From: Streptomyces sp. LUP47B
GTDB taxonomy: Bacteria > Actinomycetota > Actinomycetes > Streptomycetales > Streptomycetaceae
Direction: 5' to 3'
DNA length: 64,000 nucleotides
Assembly (NCBI RefSeq): GCF_001746295.1
Contig: NZ_MJAH01000020.1
Span: forward strand, 1-64,000
The notes below the pieces were generated by a model. The model saw only the letters and a program-made list of their open reading frames with translations, ran no database searches and was not told the DNA's origin. This document shows, piece by piece, positions 1 to 7,281 of the stretch. Position numbers and translations under genes: made by a program. Numbering within the stretch: position 1 is the stretch's first letter; each line of letters starts with the position of its first letter.

Positions 1-132
1 GGCGCACCGCCGAGGGCACCGCCGAGGGCACCGCCCTGGCCGTTGCCGCCGCCACGACGGGCCGCGGGCGCACCGCCGAGGGCACCGCCGAGGGCACCGC
101 CCTGGCCGTTGCCGCCGCCACGACGGGCCGCG
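1..132. repeat. 66-bp exact tandem repeat inside the kinase gene
   Basis: Bases 1-66 and 67-132 are identical. The unit is 22 codons, so copy number can change without shifting frame. Read on the minus strand each copy encodes AARRGGGNGQGG followed by ALGGALGGAP, and inside it a 12-bp subunit encoding GALG is itself doubled. The array starts exactly at the window edge, so more copies may lie to the left. Confidence 0.95.
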
Positions 133-2363
133 GCCACACCGGCGGCGGCCTGAGCGGCCGCGGGGGTACCGGGCGCGCTCTGGCCGGGCTTGGGCTGCGG
201 CTTCTTGCCGCCCTGGGCGACATCCACGGGCAGCATGACCAGCGCGGTCGTACCACCGGAGTCGGACGGGCGCAGCTGGATGCGGATGCCGTGGCGCTGC
301 GACAGCCGGCCGACCACGAACAGACCCATGCGGCGGGAGACGGAGACGTCCACGGTGGGCGGCGAGGCGAGCCGCTCGTTGATCGCGGCGAGGTCCTCGG
401 GGGAGAGGCCGATGCCGGTGTCGTGGATCTCGATCAGGACGCGGCCGTCGGGCAGTGCGTGACCGGTGACCTTGACCTTGGTCTGCGGCGAGGAGAACGA
501 GGTCGCGTTCTCCAGCAGCTCGGCGAGCAGGTGAACGAGGTCGTTGACCACGCGGCCGGCCACTTCGGTGGTCGGCACGGAGGCCAGCTCGATGCGCTCG
601 TACTGCTCCACCTCGGACGCGGCGGCGCGGAGCACGTCGACCAGCGGGACCGGACGGGTCCAGCGGCGGCCGGGCTCCTCGCCCGCGAGGACGAGGAGGT
701 TCTCACCGTTACGGCGCATGCGGGTCGCGAGGTGGTCGAGCTTGAACAGCGAGGACAGCTGGTCCGGGTCGGCCTCGCGGGACTCCAGTTCGGAGATGAG
801 CGAGAGCTGACGCTGGATGAGGCCCTGGGAGCGGCGCGAGAGGTTGGTGAACATCGCGTTGACGTTGCCCCGCAGCAGGGCCTGCTCGGCGGCGAGGCGG
901 ACCGCCTCGCGGTGCACGTCGTCGAAGGCCGCGGCCACTCGGCCGATCTCGTCCCGGGAGTGCACACCGACCGACTCCACGGACGTGTCGACGTCCTGCG
1001 GGTCGGACTCGGACAGCTGCTTGACCAGCTCGGGCAGCCGGTCCTGGGCGACCTTGGTGGCGGTCTCCTGGAGGCGGCGCAGCGAGCGGATCATGGACCG
1101 GGCCACGACGAAGGCGCCGACCAGCGAGACACCGAGCACGAGAAGGATCAGGGCACCGGCGATGATCGCGTCGCGCTCGGTGGCGCTGCGCAGCTCGCGG
1201 GCCTTCTGCTCCATGTCCTCGAGCAGCGTGTGCTCGATGTTGCCCATCTGCTGGATCTTGGTCGAGCTGTCGTCGACCCAGTCCTTGTAGGAGCGCTTGT
1301 CCAGGTCGGCGAGGCCGCCCTGGCGGCCGAAGGCACGGCCGGCGTACTGCTCGGCGGCCTCGATGTTGGAGTTGCCGTCCTCGATGGGCTGCAGGAGCTC
1401 CTCGGCGTCGTTGTCGCCGTAGATGCTCCGGAAGGTGTTGAGGTCGGACGCCTCACTGTCGAGCGCACCCTGGCCGTACAGCCGGTCGGTCTCGGAGAGG
1501 CTGCCCAGTGTCTTGTTGGACGCGGGCAGCGCCGCCGCGAGGATCGCGCGCTGGCTGGACGCGTACTCCTTGGCGGAGGAGAAGGCCGCCAGGGCACGCG
1601 TGCTCTGGATCATCTCCGGGTTGCTGGTCGCCTGCGCCATGTCCTGCGAGAGGCCGAGCAGGTGGGTGATCAGGCGGTGGTAGGACTCCACCGTCTGCGT
1701 CGCGTTGCCCTTGGTCTCGTAGGCGTCGCTGCGGATCTTGCTCAGCGTGTCCAGGTCGCGGACGAGGCCGACGAGGCTGTCGCGGACGCCCTGGAGGTTG
1801 CCGTCCTTGCCGGCCGTGTCGATGTCCTCGGCGGCGTTGATGAAGTTGGTCGCGGCCCGGTCCGTCTTGTCCCGGTAGCCCTTGACCGTGATGTTGCTCG
1901 CCGTGGAGTCGTGCGCCAGCGGACCGGCCGACTGGTCGCGCTCCTCCTGGAGGGCCGCGGCCAGCTCGGTGGCCTGCTTCGTCATCTCCGTCAGCAGCTT
2001 CATGTTGTCGAGCTGCTGGATGTCGTCCATGGAGTCGTTGATGCGCAGCGCGCCCAGCGACGTGGCCGCCACCACGGGAAGCGCGAGCAGCGACACCAGG
2101 CGCGTGGAGATGCGCCAGTTGCGCAGGGCTACGCGCGACCCCGGGCCGTTCGCGCCCTTCGGGGGCTTGACCGGCGGCTTGGCCGCGGCCGCCGGGCCCG
2201 AGGACGCCGACGTGCCGAGACGCCCGGGGCCGGAGCCGCCGTCGACGGCCGGGCCCGGGTTCTGGGCGTGCTGGGGGGAGGAACTGCCGACATTGGGGCC
2301 AGTCCCGCCGTGCTGCTCCGGCTCGGCCGAAGCGCTGCCATCCCTCTTGAAACGTCCCTGCAC
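1..2363 (-). CDS. cvnA: Conservon sensor histidine kinase, CvnA-type (partial, C terminus beyond window)
   Basis: Membrane sensor kinase of the conservon (cvnABCD) type, in which an atypical kinase works with roadblock, DUF742 and small GTPase partners; those would lie downstream, off the left edge. From the GTG at 2363 I read about 787 codons: a proline/glycine-rich cytosolic start, TM helix about 88-107, an extracellular helical region like the nitrate/nitrite-sensing NIT domain, TM helix about 398-420, a HAMP-like linker, a DHLATRMRR phospho-acceptor-like helix near 543, then the GHKL ATPase boxes ELLENA near 616, DTGIGL near 650 and GLFVVGRLSQRHG near 683. The tail after about residue 715 is low-complexity Gly/Ala and contains exact 22-residue repeats. 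Gene order suggests the SCO5544 (cvnA1) orthologue; the index number is inference. Confidence 0.88.
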   Translation of the reverse strand, partial: MQGRFKRDGSASAEPEQHGGTGPNVGSSSPQHAQNPGPAVDGGSGPGRLGTSASSGPAAAAKPPVKPPKGANGPGSRVALRNWRISTRLVSLLALPVVAATSLGALRINDSMDDIQQLDNMKLLTEMTKQATELAAALQEERDQSAGPLAHDSTASNITVKGYRDKTDRAATNFINAAEDIDTAGKDGNLQGVRDSLVGLVRDLDTLSKIRSDAYETKGNATQTVESYHRLITHLLGLSQDMAQATSNPEMIQSTRALAAFSSAKEYASSQRAILAAALPASNKTLGSLSETDRLYGQGALDSEASDLNTFRSIYGDNDAEELLQPIEDGNSNIEAAEQYAGRAFGRQGGLADLDKRSYKDWVDDSSTKIQQMGNIEHTLLEDMEQKARELRSATERDAIIAGALILLVLGVSLVGAFVVARSMIRSLRRLQETATKVAQDRLPELVKQLSESDPQDVDTSVESVGVHSRDEIGRVAAAFDDVHREAVRLAAEQALLRGNVNAMFTNLSRRSQGLIQRQLSLISELESREADPDQLSSLFKLDHLATRMRRNGENLLVLAGEEPGRRWTRPVPLVDVLRAAASEVEQYERIELASVPTTEVAGRVVNDLVHLLAELLENATSFSSPQTKVKVTGHALPDGRVLIEIHDTGIGLSPEDLAAINERLASPPTVDVSVSRRMGLFVVGRLSQRHGIRIQLRPSDSGGTTALVMLPVDVAQGGKKPQPKPGQSAPGTPAAAQAAAGVAAARRGGGNGQGGALGGALGGAPAARRGGGNGQGGALGGALGGA

Positions 2364-2927
2364 TAGCGTCGCAACCTCTGGACCAGGCGCTCCTCCGCAG
2401 GACGGCGGAGCACGGTGTCGGCGTTGTGGGGAGCGCCCTGAATACGCACCCCGGGTGGTCTGAGTGACCGGCGCTGCTCCCCCTTCTCACCGCCGCTCGG
2501 CGCTTCTCTGCGCCCCCTGTGCGCCGGTTCGATCCCGCGGCGGTCCGTGGAATTCCAGCACAGTGCCGGATCTCCAACAAGGTCCGAGGGTCAGACCGTG
2601 ACCTACGTGACACCACGTGAGGGTCGTGTCACCGGGTGTGGGAAGCGTTCTCGTAGATAACGGACATAAATCCGCGAGTCCACCCGCGGGGGTGGGTGTC
2701 CCAGTCGCCATGATCAGGAGCGGAATGAGGGCTTCAGGGGGTCAATGTCCGTTTCGTTGGGGTGAGTTAAGGCTCGGAATTGTCCGATTTGCCCACAGGT
2801 CAGTGAGCAAACTCACACGCCGATCATGAGGTCTTCGCGGCTTGGGAGGGGAATGGCATGTTTAGCCTGGCGCTTTACAAGAAGGCCCCATCTGCCCAAA
2901 CCACCACTGTCGAGGTCGAGTACAACC
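2364..2927. other. Intergenic region upstream of the kinase gene
   Basis: Divergent spacer between the kinase start and the small ORF. It holds a cluster of GTGA/GTGTCAC half-sites (2598-2632, listed separately) and a short hairpin (GTGAG 2803-2807 with CTCAC 2812-2816). I see no convincing gene on either strand before 2858, and no strong sigma-70-type promoter that I would commit to. Confidence 0.5.
2598..2632. promoter_or_regulatory. Cluster of GTGAC-type half-sites upstream of the sensor kinase
   Basis: GTGAC begins at 2598 and again at 2607, GTGAG at 2617 and GTGTCAC at 2626, so half-sites recur at 9-10-bp steps, about one helical turn. GTGACAC (2607-2613) and GTGTCAC (2626-2632) are exact inverted copies separated by 12 bp. 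The cluster lies about 235-265 bp upstream of the kinase start. A transcription factor array is inferred; the factor is unknown. Confidence 0.4.
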
Positions 2928-3113
2928 GTGAAGACGACGATGATGTTCCGCAACATTGCCAACCCGCGGCGCACGACGCTGGCGCACCTCGAGGACGCCG
3001 ACGCACTGCAGATCCCGGAGCAGCCGGAGCACTCCCTCGCCCTCCCGGCCCAGACCGCCAACCCCCGGCGGACGGTCCTGATGGAGATCCCGGTCTCCGC
3101 CGCCGCCGAGTAG
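2928..3113 (+). CDS. Small protein with two ANPRRTxL motifs, unknown function
   Basis: I do not recognise this family. The frame ending at 3113 has almost exclusively G/C in third positions from about 2943 onward, the sign of a real Streptomyces gene. From GTG 2928 the product is 61 residues; ATG 2940 or 2943 are alternatives, and none has a strong ribosome binding site (weak GAGGTCGAG at 2911-2919). The sequence holds ANPRRTTL near the start and ANPRRTVL near the end, flanking an acidic, proline-containing middle; there is no signal peptide or membrane segment. A different frame, with a good RBS (GGGAGGGG, 2846-2853) and ATG 2858, reads plausibly into this region, so the start or even a frameshift is uncertain. 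Confidence 0.5.
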   Translation: MKTTMMFRNIANPRRTTLAHLEDADALQIPEQPEHSLALPAQTANPRRTVLMEIPVSAAAE

Positions 3114-3228
3114 ATCACAACCGTACGACGGCCACGGCACCGCGGTGATACGCGCGGTGCCGTCCCCTCCCCGCGTTAGCCTGGAGCGTCAGACTCCAGT
3201 CGGCCGAGTAGAGGGGCGCCCAGATCCC

Positions 3229-4014
3229 GTGCGCATCGCCAGATTCTCCATCGACGGGAACGTCGCCTTCGGCGCGGTCGAGGGCGACAGGCCGGACGAG
3301 CTCGTCCTCGACATCATCAAGGGCATCCCGTTCGCGGACTTCGAGCTCTCCGGTACGAAGGTCCCGGTCAACAAGGTGCGTCTGCTGCCGCCGGTGCTGC
3401 CCAACAAGGTCGTGGCGTACGGCCGCAACTACGCCGACCACGCGAAGGAACTGGGCAACGAGGTCCCGGACGTCCCCTTCGCCTTCTTCAAGCCCTCCAC
3501 CTCGGTGATCGGCCCCGGCGACGAGATCCAGTACCCCTCCTTCTCGGCGGACGTCCATCACGAGGCCGAACTCGCCGTCGTCATCGGCCGGATGTGCCGC
3601 GAGGTGCCGCGCGAGCGCGTCAAGGACGTGATCTTCGGCTACACCTGCGCGAACGACATCACCGCCCGTGACGTCCAGAAGCGCGAGAAGCAGTGGGCGC
3701 GGGCCAAGGGCTTCGACACCTCCTGCCCGCTCGGCCCCTGGGTGGAGACGGACCTGGACCTGGAGACGGCCTCCGACCTGACGATCCAGCTCACCGTCAA
3801 CGGCGAACAACGCCAGCTCGGCCGCACCAGCGAGATGATCCACGGAATCGAGGATCTGATCGTCAACATCTCCGAGGCCATGACGCTGCTCCCCGGCGAC
3901 GTGATCCTCACGGGCACCCCGGCAGGCGTCGGGCCGCTCACCGTCGGCGACGAGGTCGCCGTCACCATCGAAGGCATCGGCACTCTCACCAACAAGGTTG
4001 TCAAGCGTGGCTAG
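3229..4014 (+). CDS. Fumarylacetoacetate hydrolase family protein
   Basis: 261-residue protein of the FAH fold, whose members hydrolyse, decarboxylate or hydrate acylpyruvate-like and 2-hydroxy-dienoate substrates using a divalent metal. The core motifs are visible: YGRNYADHAKELGN at about residues 64-77, the metal-ligand stretch HHEAELAVVIGR, and the C-terminal LLPGDVILTGTPAGVGPL near 221-238. GTG 3229 (MRIARFSIDGN) gives the usual family length; a longer reading from 3145 adds unrelated sequence. Its end overlaps the start of gltX by 8 nt, so the two are translationally coupled, an arrangement also seen in mycobacteria (Rv2993c-gltX). The exact substrate cannot be read from sequence. Confidence 0.9.
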   Translation: MRIARFSIDGNVAFGAVEGDRPDELVLDIIKGIPFADFELSGTKVPVNKVRLLPPVLPNKVVAYGRNYADHAKELGNEVPDVPFAFFKPSTSVIGPGDEIQYPSFSADVHHEAELAVVIGRMCREVPRERVKDVIFGYTCANDITARDVQKREKQWARAKGFDTSCPLGPWVETDLDLETASDLTIQLTVNGEQRQLGRTSEMIHGIEDLIVNISEAMTLLPGDVILTGTPAGVGPLTVGDEVAVTIEGIGTLTNKVVKRG

Positions 4015-5482
4015 CGCACCCGTCCGCGTACGTTTCTGCCCCTCGCCCACCGGTAACCCCCACGTGGGCCTGGTCCGCACCGCCCTGTTCAACTGGGCGT
4101 TCGCCCGGCACCACCAGGGCACGCTCGTCTTCCGCATCGAGGACACCGACGCGGCCCGCGACTCCGAGGAGTCGTACAACCAGCTGCTCGACTCGATGCG
4201 CTGGCTGGGCTTCGACTGGGACGAGGGCCCCGAGGTCGGCGGCCCGCACGCGCCGTACCGGCAGTCGCAGCGCATGGACCTCTACAAGGACGTCGCCGCC
4301 AAGCTCCTGGACGCCGGTCACGCGTACTACTGCTACTGCTCCCAGCAGGAGCTGGACACCCGCCGCGAGGCCGCTCGCGCCGCCGGCAGGCCCTCGGGCT
4401 ACGACGGCCACTGCCGCGACCTGACCGAGGAGCAGGTCGCCACGTACGTCGCCGAGGGCCGTACGCCCATCGTCCGCTTCCGTATGCCCGACGAGACGAT
4501 CACCTTCACGGACCTGGTCCGCGGCGAGCTGACGTTCACCCCGGAGAACGTGCCGGACTACGGGATCGTACGAGCCAACGGGGCGCCCCTCTACACGCTC
4601 GTGAACCCGGTCGACGACGCGCTGATGGAGATCACGCACGTCCTGCGCGGCGAGGACCTGCTGTCCTCCACCCCACGCCAGGTCGCCCTGTACAAGGCGC
4701 TGATCGAGCTGGGCGTGGCGAAGTCCGTGCCGGCCTTCGGGCACCTGCCGTACGTGATGGGCGAGGGCAACAAGAAGCTCTCCAAGCGTGACCCGCAGGC
4801 CTCGCTCAACCTCTACCGGGAGCGCGGCTTCCTGCCCGAGGGCCTGCTCAACTACCTGTCCCTGCTGGGCTGGTCGCTCTCGGCGGACAAGGACATCTTC
4901 ACCACCGACGAGCTGATCGCGGCCTTCGACATCGCGGACGTGAACCCCAACCCGGCGCGCTTCGACCTGAAGAAGTGCGAGGCGATCAACGCCGACCACA
5001 TCCGTCTCCTGGACGTGAAGGACTTCACGGAGCGCTGCGCCCCGTGGCTCAAGGCCCCCTTCGCCCCCTGGTCCCCGGAGGACTTCGACGAGTCGAAGTG
5101 GCAGGCGATCGCCCCGCACGCCCAGACCCGCCTCAAGGTCCTCTCCGAGATCACCGACAACGTCGACTTCCTGTTCCTGCCGGAGCCGGTCTTCGACGAG
5201 CCCTCGTGGAACAAGGCGATGAAGGAGGGCTCGGACGCCCTGCTGCGCACGGCCCGCGAGAACCTGGAGTCCGCGGACTGGACCTCGCCGGAGTCCCTCA
5301 AGGAGGCCGTGCTGGCCGCCGGCGAGACCCACGGCCTCAAGCTCGGCAAGGCCCAGGCCCCGGTCCGCGTGGCCGTCACCGGCCGTACGGTCGGCCTGCC
5401 CCTCTTCGAGTCCCTGGAGATCCTGGGCAAGGAGAAGACGCTGGCCCGCATCGACGCGGCGCTGGCGAAGCTGACGGCGTAG
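4007..5482 (+). CDS. gltX: Glutamyl-tRNA synthetase
   Basis: Class I synthetase, 491 residues, cytosolic, attaching glutamate to tRNA-Glu. It carries the HIGH-type signature FCPSPTGNPHVG at the N terminus and the KMSKS-type loop NKKLSKRDPQ near residue 250, followed by the helical anticodon-binding half. In actinobacteria this enzyme is usually non-discriminating and also makes Glu-tRNA-Gln, later amidated by GatCAB; that is family knowledge. I use GTG 4007, which follows AAGG at a 9-nt gap; TTG 3998 is possible. It overlaps the FAH gene upstream, and five tRNA-Gln/tRNA-Glu genes follow 1.3 kb downstream, so enzyme and substrates are encoded together. Confidence 0.97.
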   Translation: MASAPVRVRFCPSPTGNPHVGLVRTALFNWAFARHHQGTLVFRIEDTDAARDSEESYNQLLDSMRWLGFDWDEGPEVGGPHAPYRQSQRMDLYKDVAAKLLDAGHAYYCYCSQQELDTRREAARAAGRPSGYDGHCRDLTEEQVATYVAEGRTPIVRFRMPDETITFTDLVRGELTFTPENVPDYGIVRANGAPLYTLVNPVDDALMEITHVLRGEDLLSSTPRQVALYKALIELGVAKSVPAFGHLPYVMGEGNKKLSKRDPQASLNLYRERGFLPEGLLNYLSLLGWSLSADKDIFTTDELIAAFDIADVNPNPARFDLKKCEAINADHIRLLDVKDFTERCAPWLKAPFAPWSPEDFDESKWQAIAPHAQTRLKVLSEITDNVDFLFLPEPVFDEPSWNKAMKEGSDALLRTARENLESADWTSPESLKEAVLAAGETHGLKLGKAQAPVRVAVTGRTVGLPLFESLEILGKEKTLARIDAALAKLTA

Positions 5483-5491
5483 CCGACGCAC

Positions 5492-5535
5492 GTGTGAGGG
5501 GCGGCACCTGGAACTCCGGGTGCCGCCCCTCACAC
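5492..5535. terminator. Strong hairpin between gltX and the toxin-like gene
   Basis: GTGTGAGGGGCGGCACC (5492-5508) pairs perfectly with 5519-5535 over 17 bp around a 10-nt loop. It sits between two converging genes and no U-tract follows, typical of high-GC bidirectional terminators. Confidence 0.85.
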
Positions 5536-5539
5536 ATGG

Positions 5540-5824
5540 TCACTGAGCGTCGGCTTCGTCAATCAGGTACTGGCTTTCGTCGAAGATCCAGACGACGACA
5601 ACGACCATGATCGCGCCGGCCACCACGTATTCCAGCATCAGGCCAGGGGCCACATAGGCCTTGCGCAGATTGTCGTCCGGCCCCAGTGGCGCGGTCGACG
5701 TCTTCCGGAACGGGTCACGGGCCAGTATCCGCACGGCCCTGTCCAGGTGGGCTCGGCGCTCAGCGGGCAAGGCGTCATACGTGGTGCGGGCCTCGACGGT
5801 GAACTGGACGCGGTACTCGGTCAT
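5540..5824 (-). CDS. RelE/ParE-like toxin-fold protein without visible antitoxin
   Basis: 94-residue basic protein. The pattern of an N-terminal helix with ALPAERRAHLDRAV and LARDPF, then LGPDDNLRKAYV and alternating beta strands ending in a hydrophobic VVVVVWIFD strand, is that of the RelE/ParE ribonuclease or gyrase-toxin superfamily. Such toxins normally follow or precede a small antitoxin gene; here the neighbours are gltX (convergent) and a HAD hydrolase (divergent), and no small ORF with antitoxin character adjoins it. It may be an orphan, chromosomally domesticated member, or may act with an antitoxin encoded elsewhere. Catalytic competence cannot be judged from sequence alone. Confidence 0.65.
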   Translation of the reverse strand: MTEYRVQFTVEARTTYDALPAERRAHLDRAVRILARDPFRKTSTAPLGPDDNLRKAYVAPGLMLEYVVAGAIMVVVVVWIFDESQYLIDEADAQ

Positions 5825-5920
5825 GAGCCCAGTGTGCCAGTGCACGCCGCGCCGCCCGCCCGAGTCCGGAGGGGCCGCAATCGCCGGACGCGGCCCCAAA
5901 CCCCGGGTTACCGTCGGATC

Positions 5921-6655
5921 ATGAGCATTCGGGCCGTGGTCTGGGACGTGGACGACACCCTGTTCGACTACACGGGAGCCGACCGCATCGGAATGCGTCT
6001 GCATCTGACGGCCGAGGGGCTGCTCGAGACGTACGAGAACGTCGAGCAGGCCATCGTGCGGTGGCGGGCGGTGACCGACACCCAGTGGGCGCGGTTCTCG
6101 GCGGGGGAGGTCGACTTCCAGGGTCAGCGGCGCGACCGGGTGCGGGTGTTCCTGGGCGAGGAGCTGACCGACACAGAGGCGGACGCCTGGTTCCAGCGGT
6201 ACATCGCGCACTACGAGACCGCCTGGGCCCTCTTCCCCGACGTGCTGCCCGCCCTGGACGCCCTCGCCGCCAGCCACCGGCACGCGGTGCTGTCCAACTC
6301 CAGCATCCACGTCCAGGACCACAAGCTGCGCGTGCTCGGCGTGCACGACCGCTTCGAGGTCATCCTGTGCGCGGCCGAACTGGGCGTCTCCAAGCCCGAG
6401 GCCGGAGCCTTCCTCGCGGCCTGCGACGCCCTGGAACTGGCCCCGCACCAGGTGGCGTACGTCGGCGACCACCCGGAGATCGACGGTCGGGGCGCCGCCG
6501 AGGCCGGACTGCTGTCGGTCTGGATCGACCGCGACGGCGCCGTGCACGCCCATCTCCCCACCCCCGCCGGACCGCGGCGCATCGCCTCGCTCGCCGAACT
6601 GCCCGCCATCCTCGGCGCGGATACCCGTTTTGGAGCCCCGTCCACCTTCAGGTAA
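5921..6655 (+). CDS. HAD-superfamily hydrolase
   Basis: 244-residue soluble phosphatase-type protein. HAD motif I is DVDDTLFDYT at residues 9-18, where the first Asp is the nucleophile; motif II is the SNSS stretch near residue 125; the motif III lysine is in SKPEAGAF near 157; motif IV is VGDHPEIDGRGA near 181. A helical cap lies between motifs I and II, as in subfamily I phosphatases. The substrate is unknown. ATG 5921 is used; there is no clear Shine-Dalgarno, so a leaderless or short-leader mRNA is possible. Its stop codon TAA coincides with the -10 box of the tRNA promoter that follows. Confidence 0.88.
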   Translation: MSIRAVVWDVDDTLFDYTGADRIGMRLHLTAEGLLETYENVEQAIVRWRAVTDTQWARFSAGEVDFQGQRRDRVRVFLGEELTDTEADAWFQRYIAHYETAWALFPDVLPALDALAASHRHAVLSNSSIHVQDHKLRVLGVHDRFEVILCAAELGVSKPEAGAFLAACDALELAPHQVAYVGDHPEIDGRGAAEAGLLSVWIDRDGAVHAHLPTPAGPRRIASLAELPAILGADTRFGAPSTFR

Positions 6656-6658
6656 TGT
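6630..6658 (+). promoter_or_regulatory. Putative promoter of the tRNA cluster
   Basis: TTGGAG (6630-6635), a 17-bp spacer, then TAATGT (6653-6658): a good housekeeping-sigma match placed about 90 bp before the first tRNA. The first three bases of the -10 hexamer are the stop codon of the HAD gene. Confidence 0.65.
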
Positions 6659-6747
6659 TCTTCCTGCGCCGCCGGGGAGCGGGCCGAAAGGCCGGGATCC
6701 GGAGGAGCAGAACTAGAACAAGATCCCCGTAGGGGCTTGCGTTCCAG

Positions 6748-6819
6748 TGGCCTATGGTGTAATTGGCAGCACGACTGATTCTGGTTCAGTTAGTCTTGGT
6801 TCGAGTCCAGGTAGGCCAG
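6748..6819 (+). tRNA. tRNA-Gln (CTG), copy 1
   Basis: 72 nt. The acceptor stem TGGCCTA pairs with TAGGCCA, with discriminator G at 6819; the anticodon stem ACTGA/TCAGT holds CTG, and the T-arm is TTGGTTCGAGTCCAG. The CCA end is not encoded. It opens a Gln-Glu-Glu-Gln-Glu cluster downstream of gltX. Confidence 0.93.
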
Positions 6820-6862
6820 CTCGCAGAGCTCATCTGCAAAAAGCGGAGATCGATTCCGCGAA

Positions 6863-6935
6863 GCCCCCGTTGTGTAGCGGCCTAGCACGCTGCCCTCTCA
6901 AGGCAGTAGCGCCGGTTCGAATCCGGTCGGGGGTA
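6863..6935 (+). tRNA. tRNA-Glu (CTC), copy 1
   Basis: 73 nt. The acceptor stem GCCCCCG pairs with CGGGGGT (a G-U at the end), discriminator A; the anticodon loop CTCTCAA carries CTC. It differs from the two later copies by a T-A instead of C-G pair in the anticodon stem. Confidence 0.93.
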
Positions 6936-6964
6936 CTGATCTCGATCAACTCGGGATCGCTGGG

Positions 6965-7037
6965 GCCCCCGTTGTGTAGCGGCCTAGCACGCCGCCCTCT
7001 CAAGGCGGTAGCGCCGGTTCGAATCCGGTCGGGGGTA
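6965..7037 (+). tRNA. tRNA-Glu (CTC), copy 2
   Basis: 73 nt with the same cloverleaf as copy 1 but anticodon stem CCGCC/GGCGG. It appears identical to copy 3 (7158-7230), consistent with local duplication. Confidence 0.93.
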
Positions 7038-7057
7038 CGATTTACTCTAAATCACCT

Positions 7058-7129
7058 TGGTCTATGGTGTAATTGGCAACACTACGGTTTCTGGTACCGT
7101 CATTCTTGGTTCGAGTCCAGGTAGACCAG
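7058..7129 (+). tRNA. tRNA-Gln (CTG), copy 2
   Basis: 72 nt. The acceptor stem TGGTCTA/TAGACCA and anticodon stem ACGGT/ACCGT differ from copy 1 by paired (compensatory) changes, while the D- and T-arms and anticodon CTG are unchanged. Confidence 0.93.
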
Positions 7130-7157
7130 CTCGGACCTGCGGAAACGCAGGCTCCAC

Positions 7158-7230
7158 GCCCCCGTTGTGTAGCGGCCTAGCACGCCGCCCTCTCAAGGCG
7201 GTAGCGCCGGTTCGAATCCGGTCGGGGGTA
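7158..7230 (+). tRNA. tRNA-Glu (CTC), copy 3
   Basis: 73 nt, last of the cluster, apparently identical to copy 2 and followed 7 nt later by a strong terminator hairpin. Confidence 0.93.
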
Positions 7231-7237
7231 CGTAGAG

Positions 7238-7267
7238 GAAGGCCCTTCACTTCGGTGGAGGGCCTTC
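7238..7267 (+). terminator. Terminator of the tRNA cluster
   Basis: GAAGGCCCTTCAC (7238-7250) pairs with 7255-7267 over 13 bp (one T-G wobble) closed by a TTCG tetraloop. It ends the tRNA transcript and lies just before the convergent MerR-type gene. Confidence 0.85.
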
Positions 7268-7281
7268 GCCGTGTCCGGGGC

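Noticed and set aside
1..132. Possible CRISPR array at the left edge
   Set aside because: The 66-bp copies abut directly without spacers and translate in-frame inside a kinase; no cas gene is present.
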